NCBI GenBank assembly: GCA_021200995.1
Contig: JAJQFS010000083.1
Location: forward strand, 1-64,000
Source: Lachnospiraceae bacterium
GTDB lineage: Bacteria; Bacillota; Clostridia; Lachnospirales; Lachnospiraceae
DNA length: 64,000 bases
Direction of reading: 5' to 3'
Below the pieces are notes generated by a model. The model was not told the DNA's origin. It saw only the letters and a list, made by a program, of their open reading frames with translations, and did not search any database. Both the position numbers and the translations under genes were made by a program. Positions 50,930 to 59,964 of the stretch are shown piece by piece (positions within the stretch are counted from its first letter, which is position 1; every line of letters starts with the position of its first letter).

Positions 50930-52975
50930 ATGACAGAACAAATCGGAACGATCACACTCGACCTGATGCACTATTCCGGGCAGGATCCCTGCTGCGACGG
51001 GAAGATGGAGGACGAACTTTTAGAAATCGTGAAAACGCGGAAGCCCTCGGAGTATCAGGCCGTCATTGAGGAAAAGAAGAGCTGGCCCGTATTGTATCAG
51101 CTCTCTCATTTCAGGGAAAATATCGTGGACTGGATTCCCATGGAGAAAAGTGCGAAGGTTCTGGAGGTGGGCAGCGATTGCGGGGCCATCACAGGTTCGC
51201 TTTCCAGGAAAGCGGGCGAGGTGACCTGTATCGACCCTTCCAGAAAGCGCAGTCAGATCAACGCGTACCGCCATCAGGACTGCGGTAACGTCACCATCCA
51301 TGTGGGAAATTTTAAAGACATCGAGCCGGAGCTGCCGGCGGATTATGACTATATTTTTCTGGTGGGCGTGTTTGCGTACGGCGTCGATTATATGGGGACG
51401 GAGCGGCCCTTCGAGGAATTTCTTTCCATCATCTTAAAACACTTATCAAAAGACGGTCGCATCGTCATTGCCATTGAAAATAAATACGGCCTGAAATATT
51501 TCGCGGGCTGTAAGGAGGACCACCTGGGCACGTACTTCTCCGGCATTGAAAATTATGCCGCGGGAGGCGGGGTCAGGACCTTTTCACGTCCGGGGTTAGA
51601 GCAGATTTTTGCATCCTGCGGCATGAAGGACTATCATTTTTATTATCCTTATCCGGACTACAAATTTATGACTACGGTCTACTCGGATGAGCGCCTGCCC
51701 AAAAAGGGCGAGCTTTCCAACAATCTGCGCAATTTCGACAGGGACCGCCTGCTTTTATTTGATGAACGGAATGCTTTCGACGGCATTCTGGAGGACGGCC
51801 TGTTTTCCATCTTTTCCAATTCCTATGAGGTGATCCTGGGGGCGGATGTGGACGTTGCTTACGCAAAATATTCCAACGACCGCGCGCCGGAATTTCAGAT
51901 TCGGACAGAATTTGTGAGACGGGTCGGTTCCTTTGTGGTGCGCAAAGCGCCGCTGACAGCACAGGCGGTATCCCATGTGGTGAGAATGGCAGGTGCTTAC
52001 GCGGGATTGTGCGGTCGCTATCAGGACAGCGGGATTTCGATCAATCAGTGTCAGCTGACCGATGTAAACGGCGCGCCTGCGGCAGAGTTTGAGTTCCTTA
52101 CAGGGAAGCTTTTGAGCGAGCTTCTGGACGAGCGCCTGCTTGCGAAGGATATGGACGGATTTCTGAAGCTTTTCAGGGAATATCTGCAAAAAACAGGATA
52201 CCATGGTGATTTTCCGGTCTCGGATTATGACCTGGCCTTTGATAATATCATGGTGCGCGACGATATATGGACCATCATCGACTATGAGTGGACAGTGGAA
52301 AAGCCGGTGGACTTAAAAGAGACAGCTTTTCGCGCGGTGCAGTGTTACCTGTCGCAGGACCCTGGAAGGAATCAGCTGGACATGGGTATGATTTTAAAAG
52401 AACTCGGTATTACAGAGATGGAGGCGCAGGAATACCGCGAAAAAGAGAAGGCGTTCCAGGACTATGTCACGGGGAAAGCCAAAGCGATGTCGGATCTGCG
52501 CGCCCTGATCGGGTATTCGGTGATCACGCTGGATCTGCTGCAGAAGCTGTACCAGGTCAATAAGAGCGTCCAGATTTACGAGGATCGGGGAGAGGGCTTT
52601 TCGGAGAGCCGCTCTTACTTTGTGCGGGACGCGTATGTAGGGACGCAGGAGGTGGAACTGAATCTTTCTGTGGACGGCGGGGTGAAAAAGCTGCGCATTG
52701 ATCCGACGATGGAGCCGTGCGCGGTGCGCATTGAGGAGCTTTCCTTCAATGGGAAAGAGGTGGCGCCGCGGGACAAAAGGGTTGTGGCCACGAACGGGAG
52801 AGATCTGAAAAAGGACGCGGTGACGGTGTTTGCGTCTCAGGATCCGAATATTTGTGTGGACCTGGAGGGCTTTCAGCAGCAGGAGAGGAATGTGCTGCGG
52901 GTGAAGATGGAGGTGGCGAGGCTGCCGATGGAGGTGGCGGCGAGGCTCGCAGAGTCAGTAAAGAAGATATTTTAA
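50930..52975 (+). CDS. Methyltransferase-kinase fusion, WbdD-like chain terminator
   Basis: A 681-residue protein with an N-terminal SAM methyltransferase domain (about 60-250; motif I KVLEVGSDCG at 76-85, acidic IDPS at 101-104) and a second domain that reads as an aminoglycoside/choline-kinase-like fold (about 290-465). In the latter, Lys339 (SFVVRKA), Asp434 and Asn439 (YDLAFDNI, the D-x4-N catalytic spacing) and Asp451 (IIDYEW) fit the kinase pattern. A beta-rich tail fills 550-681. E. coli WbdD has the same methyltransferase-kinase order and caps the O-antigen for Wzt recognition; the same gene neighbourhood here suggests the same logic. GGGAGGAG precedes the ATG. Confidence 0.75.
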   Translation: MTEQIGTITLDLMHYSGQDPCCDGKMEDELLEIVKTRKPSEYQAVIEEKKSWPVLYQLSHFRENIVDWIPMEKSAKVLEVGSDCGAITGSLSRKAGEVTCIDPSRKRSQINAYRHQDCGNVTIHVGNFKDIEPELPADYDYIFLVGVFAYGVDYMGTERPFEEFLSIILKHLSKDGRIVIAIENKYGLKYFAGCKEDHLGTYFSGIENYAAGGGVRTFSRPGLEQIFASCGMKDYHFYYPYPDYKFMTTVYSDERLPKKGELSNNLRNFDRDRLLLFDERNAFDGILEDGLFSIFSNSYEVILGADVDVAYAKYSNDRAPEFQIRTEFVRRVGSFVVRKAPLTAQAVSHVVRMAGAYAGLCGRYQDSGISINQCQLTDVNGAPAAEFEFLTGKLLSELLDERLLAKDMDGFLKLFREYLQKTGYHGDFPVSDYDLAFDNIMVRDDIWTIIDYEWTVEKPVDLKETAFRAVQCYLSQDPGRNQLDMGMILKELGITEMEAQEYREKEKAFQDYVTGKAKAMSDLRALIGYSVITLDLLQKLYQVNKSVQIYEDRGEGFSESRSYFVRDAYVGTQEVELNLSVDGGVKKLRIDPTMEPCAVRIEELSFNGKEVAPRDKRVVATNGRDLKKDAVTVFASQDPNICVDLEGFQQQERNVLRVKMEVARLPMEVAARLAESVKKIF

Positions 52976-52992
52976 CTTATGAGGCAATTCAT

Positions 52993-54990
52993 ATGAGTAA
53001 TACAGAGATCGATTATAAGGAAGCATATGAGAAGGAACATTTAAAGAACGCGGCGCTTGCGGAGCGGGTGGCCGAGCTGGAGGATGTAAACGGGGATCTG
53101 CAGTTTAAGATCGACCGGATTAAGAAGAATCCGTTGTGGAAGGCGAGTAAGCCGGCGCGGGATGTGATGCACGCGGCTCAGCGGCAGATGCAGAGACTGA
53201 AAAACTGCGGCGGGCCAAAGGGCGTGGCGGCGAAGATTAATTATAAAAAGCGCGAGCGCGAGGCGATGAAGCAGTTTGGGACGGCGAGCTTTCCGGATGA
53301 AGCGCGGGCAAAGGCCGAGCGGGAAACCGCGTTTGCGTATCGTCCACTGATCAGTATTCTGGTGCCGCTGTATAATACGGATTCCGCCATGCTGCGGGAG
53401 ATGATCGATTCTGTGGAGAATCAGACCTATGAGAACTGGCAGCTGTGCCTGGCGGACGGTTCTGACGCCGATCACGCGTCCGTGGGGCAGATCTGCGCGG
53501 AGTATGTACAAAGAGAGCGGCAGCAGGGCAGAAACCGCGTGAAACATCAGGTTCTGGTCAAAAATGAGGGAATTTCCGGTAATACCAACGAGTGTCTGAA
53601 GCTGGCGGACGGGGACTACATCGGTCTGTTAGACCATGACGACGTCCTGCATCCGAGCGTGCTTTATGAATATGTAAAGGCCATCAATGAGAAAGGTGCG
53701 GACTATCTTTACTGTGACGAGGCCACGTTCCAGAGCGGCGACATCAACCACATGCTGACCATGCATTTTAAGCCGGACTACGCGCCGGACAATCTGCGGG
53801 CCAACAATTACATCTGTCATTTCAGCGTATTCAAACGTAGTCTTTTAGACGGAACGGAGCTCTTCCGTCCGCGTTTTGACGGCAGCCAGGACCATGACAT
53901 GATTTTACGCCTGACGGACAGGGCGCAGTGTATCGTGCATGTGCCGAAGCTGATGTATTACTGGCGCTGCCACCCGGCCAGCACGGCCAGCAATATCGGC
54001 GCCAAGACCTACGCCATCGACGCCGCCAGAAACGCGGTGGCCGACCACCTGCGCAGCCATGGTTATCAGAATTTCAAAATCACCAGCACCCGCGCTTTTG
54101 AGACCATCTTTAAAATTCACTATGAGATTCAGGGGAATCCGAAAATCTCCATCGTGATTGCCAATAAAGACCACGCGGTGGATTTGCGTCGCTGTATTAC
54201 CTCCATCTATGAAAAATCGACTTATGACAACTGGGAGATTATTGTGGTGGAAAACGGTAGTACAGAGGAGGAAATATATAGGTATTACAGAGAATTGGAG
54301 GATGGGGACGGCAAAGTCCGCATCGTAAAATGGCAGAGCACAGATTCCTTCAATTACTCCGCTGTCAACAATTTCGGCGCTTCCTTTGCGACAGGTGAAT
54401 ACATTTTACTCTTAAATAACGATACCGAGGTCATCACTGTCAATTGGCTCGAGGAGCTTTTGATGTACGCCCAGCGTAAGGACGTGGGCGCGGTCGGCGC
54501 CAAGCTGTACTACCCCGATAAGACTATCCAGCACGCCGGCGTGGTCCTGAAACTCGGCGCGCACAGAACCGCCGGCCACAGCCACTACAAACAGCCCAAG
54601 CAGAACCTCGGATACATGGGACGCCTCTGCTATGCCCAGGACGTCAGCGCCGTCACCGGCGCCTGCCTTTTAGTGAAAAAATCCCTTTTCGATCAGGTCG
54701 GCGGCCTCGATGAAAGCTTTGCCATCTCCTTAAATGACGTCGACTTCTGCTTAAAACTGCGTGAGCTCGGATACCTGAACGTATTCACGCCCTTCGCAGA
54801 GCTCTATCATTATGAATCCGCCTCCCGCGGCCTCGACGACTCTGGTGAGAAGGCTGAACGCTACAACCGTGAGTCTGAACACTTCCGCACCAAATGGAAG
54901 GAAGTCCTCGACGCCGGAGACCCATACTACAACCCGAATTTCAGTTTAGACAGAAGCGATTTTTCACTGAAGATTGCAGGAACCCCATAA
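52993..54990 (+). CDS. Bifunctional glycosyltransferase with two GT2 domains
   Basis: A 665-residue protein. An N-terminal coiled-coil/basic region (about 1-115) precedes a first GT-A domain (LISILVPLYNTDSAM; metal site LLDHDDVLHPSVL; GSQDHDMILRL) and a second from about 395 (KISIVIANKDHAVDL; metal site LLNNDTEVITVNW; SLNDVDFCLKLRELGY). The second half resembles rhamnosyltransferases of the RfbC/WbbL type. GAGGC lies 8 bases before the ATG. Codon style changes to C-ending codons from about base 54360 onward, inside the second domain, which hints at recombination. It would extend or branch the chain. Confidence 0.87.
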   Translation: MSNTEIDYKEAYEKEHLKNAALAERVAELEDVNGDLQFKIDRIKKNPLWKASKPARDVMHAAQRQMQRLKNCGGPKGVAAKINYKKREREAMKQFGTASFPDEARAKAERETAFAYRPLISILVPLYNTDSAMLREMIDSVENQTYENWQLCLADGSDADHASVGQICAEYVQRERQQGRNRVKHQVLVKNEGISGNTNECLKLADGDYIGLLDHDDVLHPSVLYEYVKAINEKGADYLYCDEATFQSGDINHMLTMHFKPDYAPDNLRANNYICHFSVFKRSLLDGTELFRPRFDGSQDHDMILRLTDRAQCIVHVPKLMYYWRCHPASTASNIGAKTYAIDAARNAVADHLRSHGYQNFKITSTRAFETIFKIHYEIQGNPKISIVIANKDHAVDLRRCITSIYEKSTYDNWEIIVVENGSTEEEIYRYYRELEDGDGKVRIVKWQSTDSFNYSAVNNFGASFATGEYILLLNNDTEVITVNWLEELLMYAQRKDVGAVGAKLYYPDKTIQHAGVVLKLGAHRTAGHSHYKQPKQNLGYMGRLCYAQDVSAVTGACLLVKKSLFDQVGGLDESFAISLNDVDFCLKLRELGYLNVFTPFAELYHYESASRGLDDSGEKAERYNRESEHFRTKWKEVLDAGDPYYNPNFSLDRSDFSLKIAGTP

Positions 54991-56279
54991 TGAACAAACT
55001 CCTCACCCCTACCAACTGGAAAAAAACCTATCATTACCTGCGAAAAAACGGACCCCGCGCCGCCCTGACCGCCGCCCTCGAGCACCTCTCAGAGCATGAA
55101 AACGACGCTTACACCTACATTCCGCCTTCAGAGGAAGAACTGAAACGCCAGCGCCTGCACCAGGACGTCTCAGACATCCGCTTCAGCATCCTCGTTCCTC
55201 TCTACCAGACGCCGGAGCTTTATTTTCAGGAAATGCTGGCCTCCGTCCGCGCCCAGACCTACGAAAACTGGGAGCTCATTTTAGCGGACGCAAGCCCCAC
55301 AAACGCCCTGCAGAAGCTTTTAGAAAGCGTGGATGACCCCCGCGTGCATTATTTCAAACTAACGGAAAATAAAGGCATCTCCTCAAACACTAACGAAGCG
55401 CTTTCTCACGCGACAGGCGCATACACCGGCCTTCTCGATCACGACGATATCCTGACGCCGGACGCCCTCTATGAAATGGCGTGTGCCATCGAAGAGAGCA
55501 AAAAAACGGGAGCGATCGCCCTCCTGCTGTACTCCGACGAGGACAAATGGGACGGCAGCGCACTCTTTTACGACCCCAATCTCAAACCTTCTTTTGATCA
55601 GGACCTTCTCTGGAGCAACAATTATATCTGTCACTTCCTGGTGATGGAAACGGCTCTGATGAAGACGCTTTTGCTGCGCCCGGCCTTCGACGGCGCCCAG
55701 GATTACGATCTGATTCTGCGCGCCTGCGGAAAAATCAGCCAGGAGGCGCAGACGGGAAAATCATTACAAGTTCTTAACATTTCACGGGTACTATATCATT
55801 GGCGCTGCCACAGGGAGTCAACCGCAGCCAATCCGCAGAGCAAACGCTACGCGTATGAGGCGGGGCTTAAAGCCGTGCAGGAGAACTTACAGGAGCGCGG
55901 CATTGCGGCGAGAGTTTCTCACAGCAGACATCTCGGATTTTACCGGGTGGATTACGAGGATATCTTCCGCGACAGACCGGAAGTGGCCATGGTCGTCGGC
56001 CCTGTCTTTGACAAAGGCCGCATCGTGGGAGGAGCCCTCGATGAGACAGGAAAGCCGCTGTATGAAGGCCTGCGCAAAGGCTTTGACGGCGGACACCTGC
56101 ACAGGGCGGGACTTTGGCAGAGCTGCCCGATGGGAGATTTTACCAATAGTCAGGTCAGACCAAAGCTGTGGGCTGAGTTTTTAGAGGAACATCCGAAGGA
56201 AACCGACAAACGCAAAGCCTGGGCCGACTTCGTACATGAGCGCGGCTGCCTGATTTTATACGATCCGGAGAAACAGTAG
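54990..56279 (+). CDS. Glycosyltransferase family 2
   Basis: A 429-residue protein with a GT-A domain (FSILVPLYQTPELYFQEML; metal site LLDHDDILTPDALYEM; GAQDYDLILRA) that is closely related to the first domain of the preceding protein, down to NNYICHF and the YHWRCHRESTA segment. A C-terminal part of about 100 residues (from 330) is unrelated to the second GT domain there. It starts by TAATG overlap. Codons ending in C dominate, as in the end of the previous gene. Probably a paralogue that arose by partial duplication. Confidence 0.87.
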   Translation: MNKLLTPTNWKKTYHYLRKNGPRAALTAALEHLSEHENDAYTYIPPSEEELKRQRLHQDVSDIRFSILVPLYQTPELYFQEMLASVRAQTYENWELILADASPTNALQKLLESVDDPRVHYFKLTENKGISSNTNEALSHATGAYTGLLDHDDILTPDALYEMACAIEESKKTGAIALLLYSDEDKWDGSALFYDPNLKPSFDQDLLWSNNYICHFLVMETALMKTLLLRPAFDGAQDYDLILRACGKISQEAQTGKSLQVLNISRVLYHWRCHRESTAANPQSKRYAYEAGLKAVQENLQERGIAARVSHSRHLGFYRVDYEDIFRDRPEVAMVVGPVFDKGRIVGGALDETGKPLYEGLRKGFDGGHLHRAGLWQSCPMGDFTNSQVRPKLWAEFLEEHPKETDKRKAWADFVHERGCLILYDPEKQ

Positions 56280-57239
56280 ATGGTCACAGTCATTATCCCC
56301 AACTACAACGGCCTGTCCTACCTCCAGAACTGTCTGGACGCGCTTATGCCGCAGGTACAGACACCTGACCGGCACGTACTGGTGGTGGACAATGGTTCCA
56401 CGGACGGCTCCGTGGAGTTTTTAAGAGACTATCCGGGGATTGAGACCATTTTTTTACAGGAAAATACCGGCTTCTGCGGCGCGGTCAATACCGGCATCCG
56501 CGCAAGCCGCACCCGATATGTCATTTTATTAAATAACGATACAAAGGTGTGTCCCGGATATGTGCAGGCCCTCGTGGACAGGATGGAACGGGACGGCCGC
56601 CTTTTTTCTGTCAGTGCCAGGATGCTTTCCATGCGGGATCCGGAGCGGATCGACAACGCGGGAGATCTCTACACGGCGCTCGGATACGCGAAAGGCAGAG
56701 GCATAGGGAAGCCGGCGTCGGCGTATGAAAAGCCCGCGGAGGTATTTTCCGCCTGCGGCGGCGCGGCGATCTACAGACGGGCGGTATTCGACGAGATCGG
56801 CCTGTTTGACGAGACGCATTTCGCCTACCTGGAGGATGTGGACGTCGGTTACCGCGCGCGGATTTACGGCTATCGCAACGCGTACTGTCCGGCGGCGAAG
56901 GTGGAGCATGCGGGCAGTGGCTTTTCCGGCTCCCGCTACAATGCTTTCAAGGTTTCCTTAACCAGCCGCAACAGCGTCTACCTTCCCTGGAAGAATATGC
57001 CCCTTTTACAGCTTTTGCTGAACCTGCCTTTTTTGTTGATCGGCTACGCGGTCAAGACCGTTTTTTTCATCCGAAAGGGTCTGGGCGGACAGTATGTAAA
57101 AGGACTGCTCGAGGGCGTGAAGCTGTGCGCAAAGCGGGAAAACCGCGACCACAAGGTACCCTTCAGATGGAGCCACTTCGGTTCTTATGTCAGGATACAG
57201 CTTCGGCTGTGGGTGAATATTTTTCGAATGATTTTGTAA
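56280..57239 (+). CDS. Rhamnosyltransferase-like GT2 (WbbL type)
   Basis: A 319-residue GT2 enzyme: VTVIIPNYNGLSYLQNCLDA, VVDNGSTDGSVEFL, ENTGFCGAVNTGIRASR, metal site LLNNDTKVCPGYV, GGAAIYRRAVFDEIGLFDE and LEDVDVGYRARIYGY. A hydrophobic segment near 245-270 may anchor it to the membrane. This set is typical of WbbL-like rhamnosyltransferases, consistent with rmlA and rmlC nearby, though the donor cannot be proven. Its ATG directly follows the previous stop. Confidence 0.87.
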   Translation: MVTVIIPNYNGLSYLQNCLDALMPQVQTPDRHVLVVDNGSTDGSVEFLRDYPGIETIFLQENTGFCGAVNTGIRASRTRYVILLNNDTKVCPGYVQALVDRMERDGRLFSVSARMLSMRDPERIDNAGDLYTALGYAKGRGIGKPASAYEKPAEVFSACGGAAIYRRAVFDEIGLFDETHFAYLEDVDVGYRARIYGYRNAYCPAAKVEHAGSGFSGSRYNAFKVSLTSRNSVYLPWKNMPLLQLLLNLPFLLIGYAVKTVFFIRKGLGGQYVKGLLEGVKLCAKRENRDHKVPFRWSHFGSYVRIQLRLWVNIFRMIL

Positions 57240-57281
57240 CAGATCAGAGCAGCATTGCAGTGAAAAGGCAGTCTGTGGCCT

Positions 57282-57296
57282 GCTGTTCTGAACAGC
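57282..57296. repeat. Short palindrome before the second initiating transferase
   Basis: GCTGTTC-T-GAACAGC is a 7-base inverted repeat with a 1-base centre in the 89-base gap. The centre is too tight for a good hairpin, so a protein binding site is the likelier use, if any. Confidence 0.3.
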
Positions 57297-57328
57297 TGCA
57301 TGATTTTAAGGCATGAGCGGGAAAACGT

Positions 57329-58735
57329 ATGATTAAAGACAACCAGAATTTATTAAATAAAATACATCTGCTGCTGGACGCGGTCATGGTTGTCGCTGCC
57401 TACGCGGCAAGCTGGTATATCAAGTTTGTTTTGGAAATCGGCGGCATGGACGAGGGCGGCGTCCTTCCCATGGAAACCTACTTTTCCCTGCTTTACGCCA
57501 TCGTACCGTTATATCTTTTCATTTATTATCTGGCGAAGCTCTATACGCCCAAGCGCACCATGCGTTTCCGTCTGGAACTGGACACCCTTTTTGTGGCCAA
57601 TACGATGGGCATCTTCGTGGTGCTGGCGCTCCTGTATCTGATCAAAGCGCGGGACTTCTCCCGTGTCATGCTCTTTTATTTCTATATTCTGAATTTCCTG
57701 TTTGACGGCGGTTATCGCTATGTGCTGCGTCGTATTCTGCGGTCCATGCGGGAAAAGGGATACAACCAGAAGCATGTTCTGCTGGTGGGATATTCTCAGG
57801 CTGGCGAGGCTTATATTGACCGTATCCTGGCGAATCCGGAATGGGGCTATCAGGTATATGGCATTCTGGATGATCACAAAAAGAAAAACTGGAGCTACAA
57901 GGGCATTAAAGTAATCGGCGACGTGGACAGTCTGGAGGATGTGCTTTCAGAAAATAATCTGGATGAGATCGCCATCACCCTTTCCTTAAATGACTATGAC
58001 AGACTGGAGGAGGTCGTCGCCTTCTGCGAGAAAAACGGTGTCCACACCAAGTTTATCCCGGATTATAACCGTCTGGTTCCCACAAAGCCTTACACCGAGG
58101 ACTTAAACGGCCTGCCGGTCATCAATATCCGCAATGTTCCCCTGACCAATCCATGGAACGCCTTCTTAAAACGTGTGGTGGATGTGGTGGGAGCGATTGT
58201 GGCCATCATCCTTTTTTCACCGGCCATGCTCATCTGTGCCATTCTGATCAAGGCCGGCAGTGACGGGCCTGTGATCTTCAAACAGGAGCGGGTGGGCAGA
58301 CACAATAAGACCTTTTATATGTATAAATTCCGCACCATGGTCACACAGACGGAACGTGACGAGGCCAAAGGCTGGACGGTGCAGAATGACCCAAGGGTGA
58401 CGCCGATCGGCCGTTTCATGCGGCACACCAGTCTGGATGAGCTGCCGCAGCTGTTCAATGTCCTGAAGGGCGATATGAGCCTGATCGGACCGCGGCCGGA
58501 GCGTCCGCAGTTCGTGGAGAAATTCAAAGAGGAAGTTCCCCACTACATGATCAAGCACCAGGTACGGCCGGGTATGACCGGTTGGGCGCAGGTGAACGGA
58601 TTTCGGGGAGATACCTCCATCCGCAAGCGCATCGACTGCGACATTTATTATATTGAAAACTGGACGATGCTGCTGGACGTGAAAATTCTTTTACTGACTT
58701 TCCGCAAGGGATTTATCAACAAAAACGCGTACTGA
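57329..58735 (+). CDS. Undecaprenyl-phosphate sugar-phosphate transferase (WcaJ-like)
   Basis: A 468-residue polyprenyl glycosylphosphotransferase with four N-terminal helices, a nucleotide-binding-like region ([18 protein letters not shown], about 150-167), a fifth helix (about 275-300) and the catalytic domain [40 protein letters not shown] and [10 protein letters not shown]. It is a full-length relative of the enzyme at 13877-15367, with a more standard catalytic domain and no extra tail. Two such enzymes mean at least two undecaprenyl-linked glycans are started, or one is redundant. Confidence 0.92.
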   Translation: MIKDNQNLLNKIHLLLDAVMVVAAYAASWYIKFVLEIGGMDEGGVLPMETYFSLLYAIVPLYLFIYYLAKLYTPKRTMRFRLELDTLFVANTMGIFVVLALLYLIKARDFSRVMLFYFYILNFLFDGGYRYVLRRILRSMREKGYNQKHVLLVGYSQAGEAYIDRILANPEWGYQVYGILDDHKKKNWSYKGIKVIGDVDSLEDVLSENNLDEIAITLSLNDYDRLEEVVAFCEKNGVHTKFIPDYNRLVPTKPYTEDLNGLPVINIRNVPLTNPWNAFLKRVVDVVGAIVAIILFSPAMLICAILIKAGSDGPVIFKQERVGRHNKTFYMYKFRTMVTQTERDEAKGWTVQNDPRVTPIGRFMRHTSLDELPQLFNVLKGDMSLIGPRPERPQFVEKFKEEVPHYMIKHQVRPGMTGWAQVNGFRGDTSIRKRIDCDIYYIENWTMLLDVKILLLTFRKGFINKNAY

Positions 58736-58736
58736 A

Positions 58737-58824
58737 CGTTACGATACACAGCCACTTCCTCTACGAGACGCCCTTCAGGTGCCTCACATGCGCAAAGGCG
58801 TCCAGCCGGCTGTGGATAGTAACG
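58737..58824 (+). repeat. Long hairpin upstream of the LCP gene
   Basis: CGTTACGATACACAGCC (58737-58753) pairs at 15 of 17 positions with GGCTGTGGATAGTAACG (58808-58824). Inside, GACGCC pairs with GGCGTC. It starts 2 bases after the previous stop and ends 36 bases before the LCP start. No T-tract follows. It could be an mRNA stabilising element or a leader RNA. Confidence 0.5.
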
Positions 58825-58860
58825 TAATAAATCAAACAACAATGGAGGAGAAGTGACAAG

Positions 58861-59964
58861 ATGGCACAGAAAAACGCAAACGGCGCATCCCACAACACAG
58901 GAAAAAGAAAGAAAAAAAAGAGCAGAACCAGGACCGTGGTCATTCTGCTGGTGGAAGCGGTTGTACTGGTCGGCATGCTGGCAGCTTTGTGGGTGGTAAC
59001 CAGGGCGACGGATACTGAGACCGGCATTCAGAAGGTGGAGCTGGAGGAAGAGGAGATCGTGATCAACCAGGCGGTGCAGGAAAATGAGGTGCTGCAGGGC
59101 TATTACACGGTGGCCTTCTTCGGCGTGGACTCCACGGTGGGCAATCTGACTTCCAACACCCGCAGCGATACGATCATGGTCTGTTCGCTGAACCTGGATA
59201 CCAAGGAAGTGCATCTGATGAGTGTGTACCGCGATACTTACCTGAACCTGGGCAATGACACCTACAGCAAATGCAATGCCGCTTACGCCAAAGGCGGACC
59301 GCAGCAGGCCATCAGTATGCTGAACATGAATCTGGATCTGGATATCACCGATTTTGTGACCGTGGGCTTTAAGGGCATGGTGGAAGCGGTGGACGCGCTG
59401 GGCGGCGTCTGGATTGAAGTGGATGAGGAAGAGCTGAAGCATATCAACAACTATCAGATCAGTATTTCTGAAAACCTGGGCACCTCCTATACGGCGGTTA
59501 CCTCGACCGGATATCAGCTGCTGGACGGCCTCCAGGCTACCGCGTACTGCCGTATTCGCTACACGGCCGGAGATGACTACAAGCGTACGGAGCGCCAGAG
59601 GGAAGTGCTGTTAGCGATGCTGGATCAGGCGCAGACGATGGACATCACGACGCTGACCAAGCTGGTCAATAATGTGTTCAGCAATGTGTATACTTCTATT
59701 GAGTTTTCGGATATTCTTTCTCTGCTTTCTGATCTGTCGTCCTACACGGTGGTTGACGACGGCGGCTTCCCCTTTGAGGAGTACCGGACCAGCACAACAA
59801 TGGGCAATAATATCGGCAGCGTCGTCATCTGCACGGATCTGGAGGCGGCGGTGACGGAGTTCCATCATCAGTTCTTTGATGATTATGACTATGAGTGCTC
59901 TGAGGAGCTTCAGGAGATCGCGGCGAAGATTTACAGCGATACATCGCCATACGTGAGTTACTGA
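58861..59964 (+). CDS. LytR-CpsA-Psr (LCP) family glycan-wall ligase
   Basis: A 367-residue protein with a Lys-rich cytosolic tail, one helix (about 22-43) and an extracellular LCP domain: AFFGVDSTVGN, NTRSDTIMVCSLN with the conserved arginine and aspartate, MSVYRDTYLNLG, and CRIRYTAGDDYKRTERQREV. LCP proteins move undecaprenyl-pyrophosphate-linked glycans onto peptidoglycan. GGAGGAG lies 10 bases before the ATG. Its place at the end of the second locus suggests it attaches that polysaccharide. Confidence 0.92.
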   Translation: MAQKNANGASHNTGKRKKKKSRTRTVVILLVEAVVLVGMLAALWVVTRATDTETGIQKVELEEEEIVINQAVQENEVLQGYYTVAFFGVDSTVGNLTSNTRSDTIMVCSLNLDTKEVHLMSVYRDTYLNLGNDTYSKCNAAYAKGGPQQAISMLNMNLDLDITDFVTVGFKGMVEAVDALGGVWIEVDEEELKHINNYQISISENLGTSYTAVTSTGYQLLDGLQATAYCRIRYTAGDDYKRTERQREVLLAMLDQAQTMDITTLTKLVNNVFSNVYTSIEFSDILSLLSDLSSYTVVDDGGFPFEEYRTSTTMGNNIGSVVICTDLEAAVTEFHHQFFDDYDYECSEELQEIAAKIYSDTSPYVSY

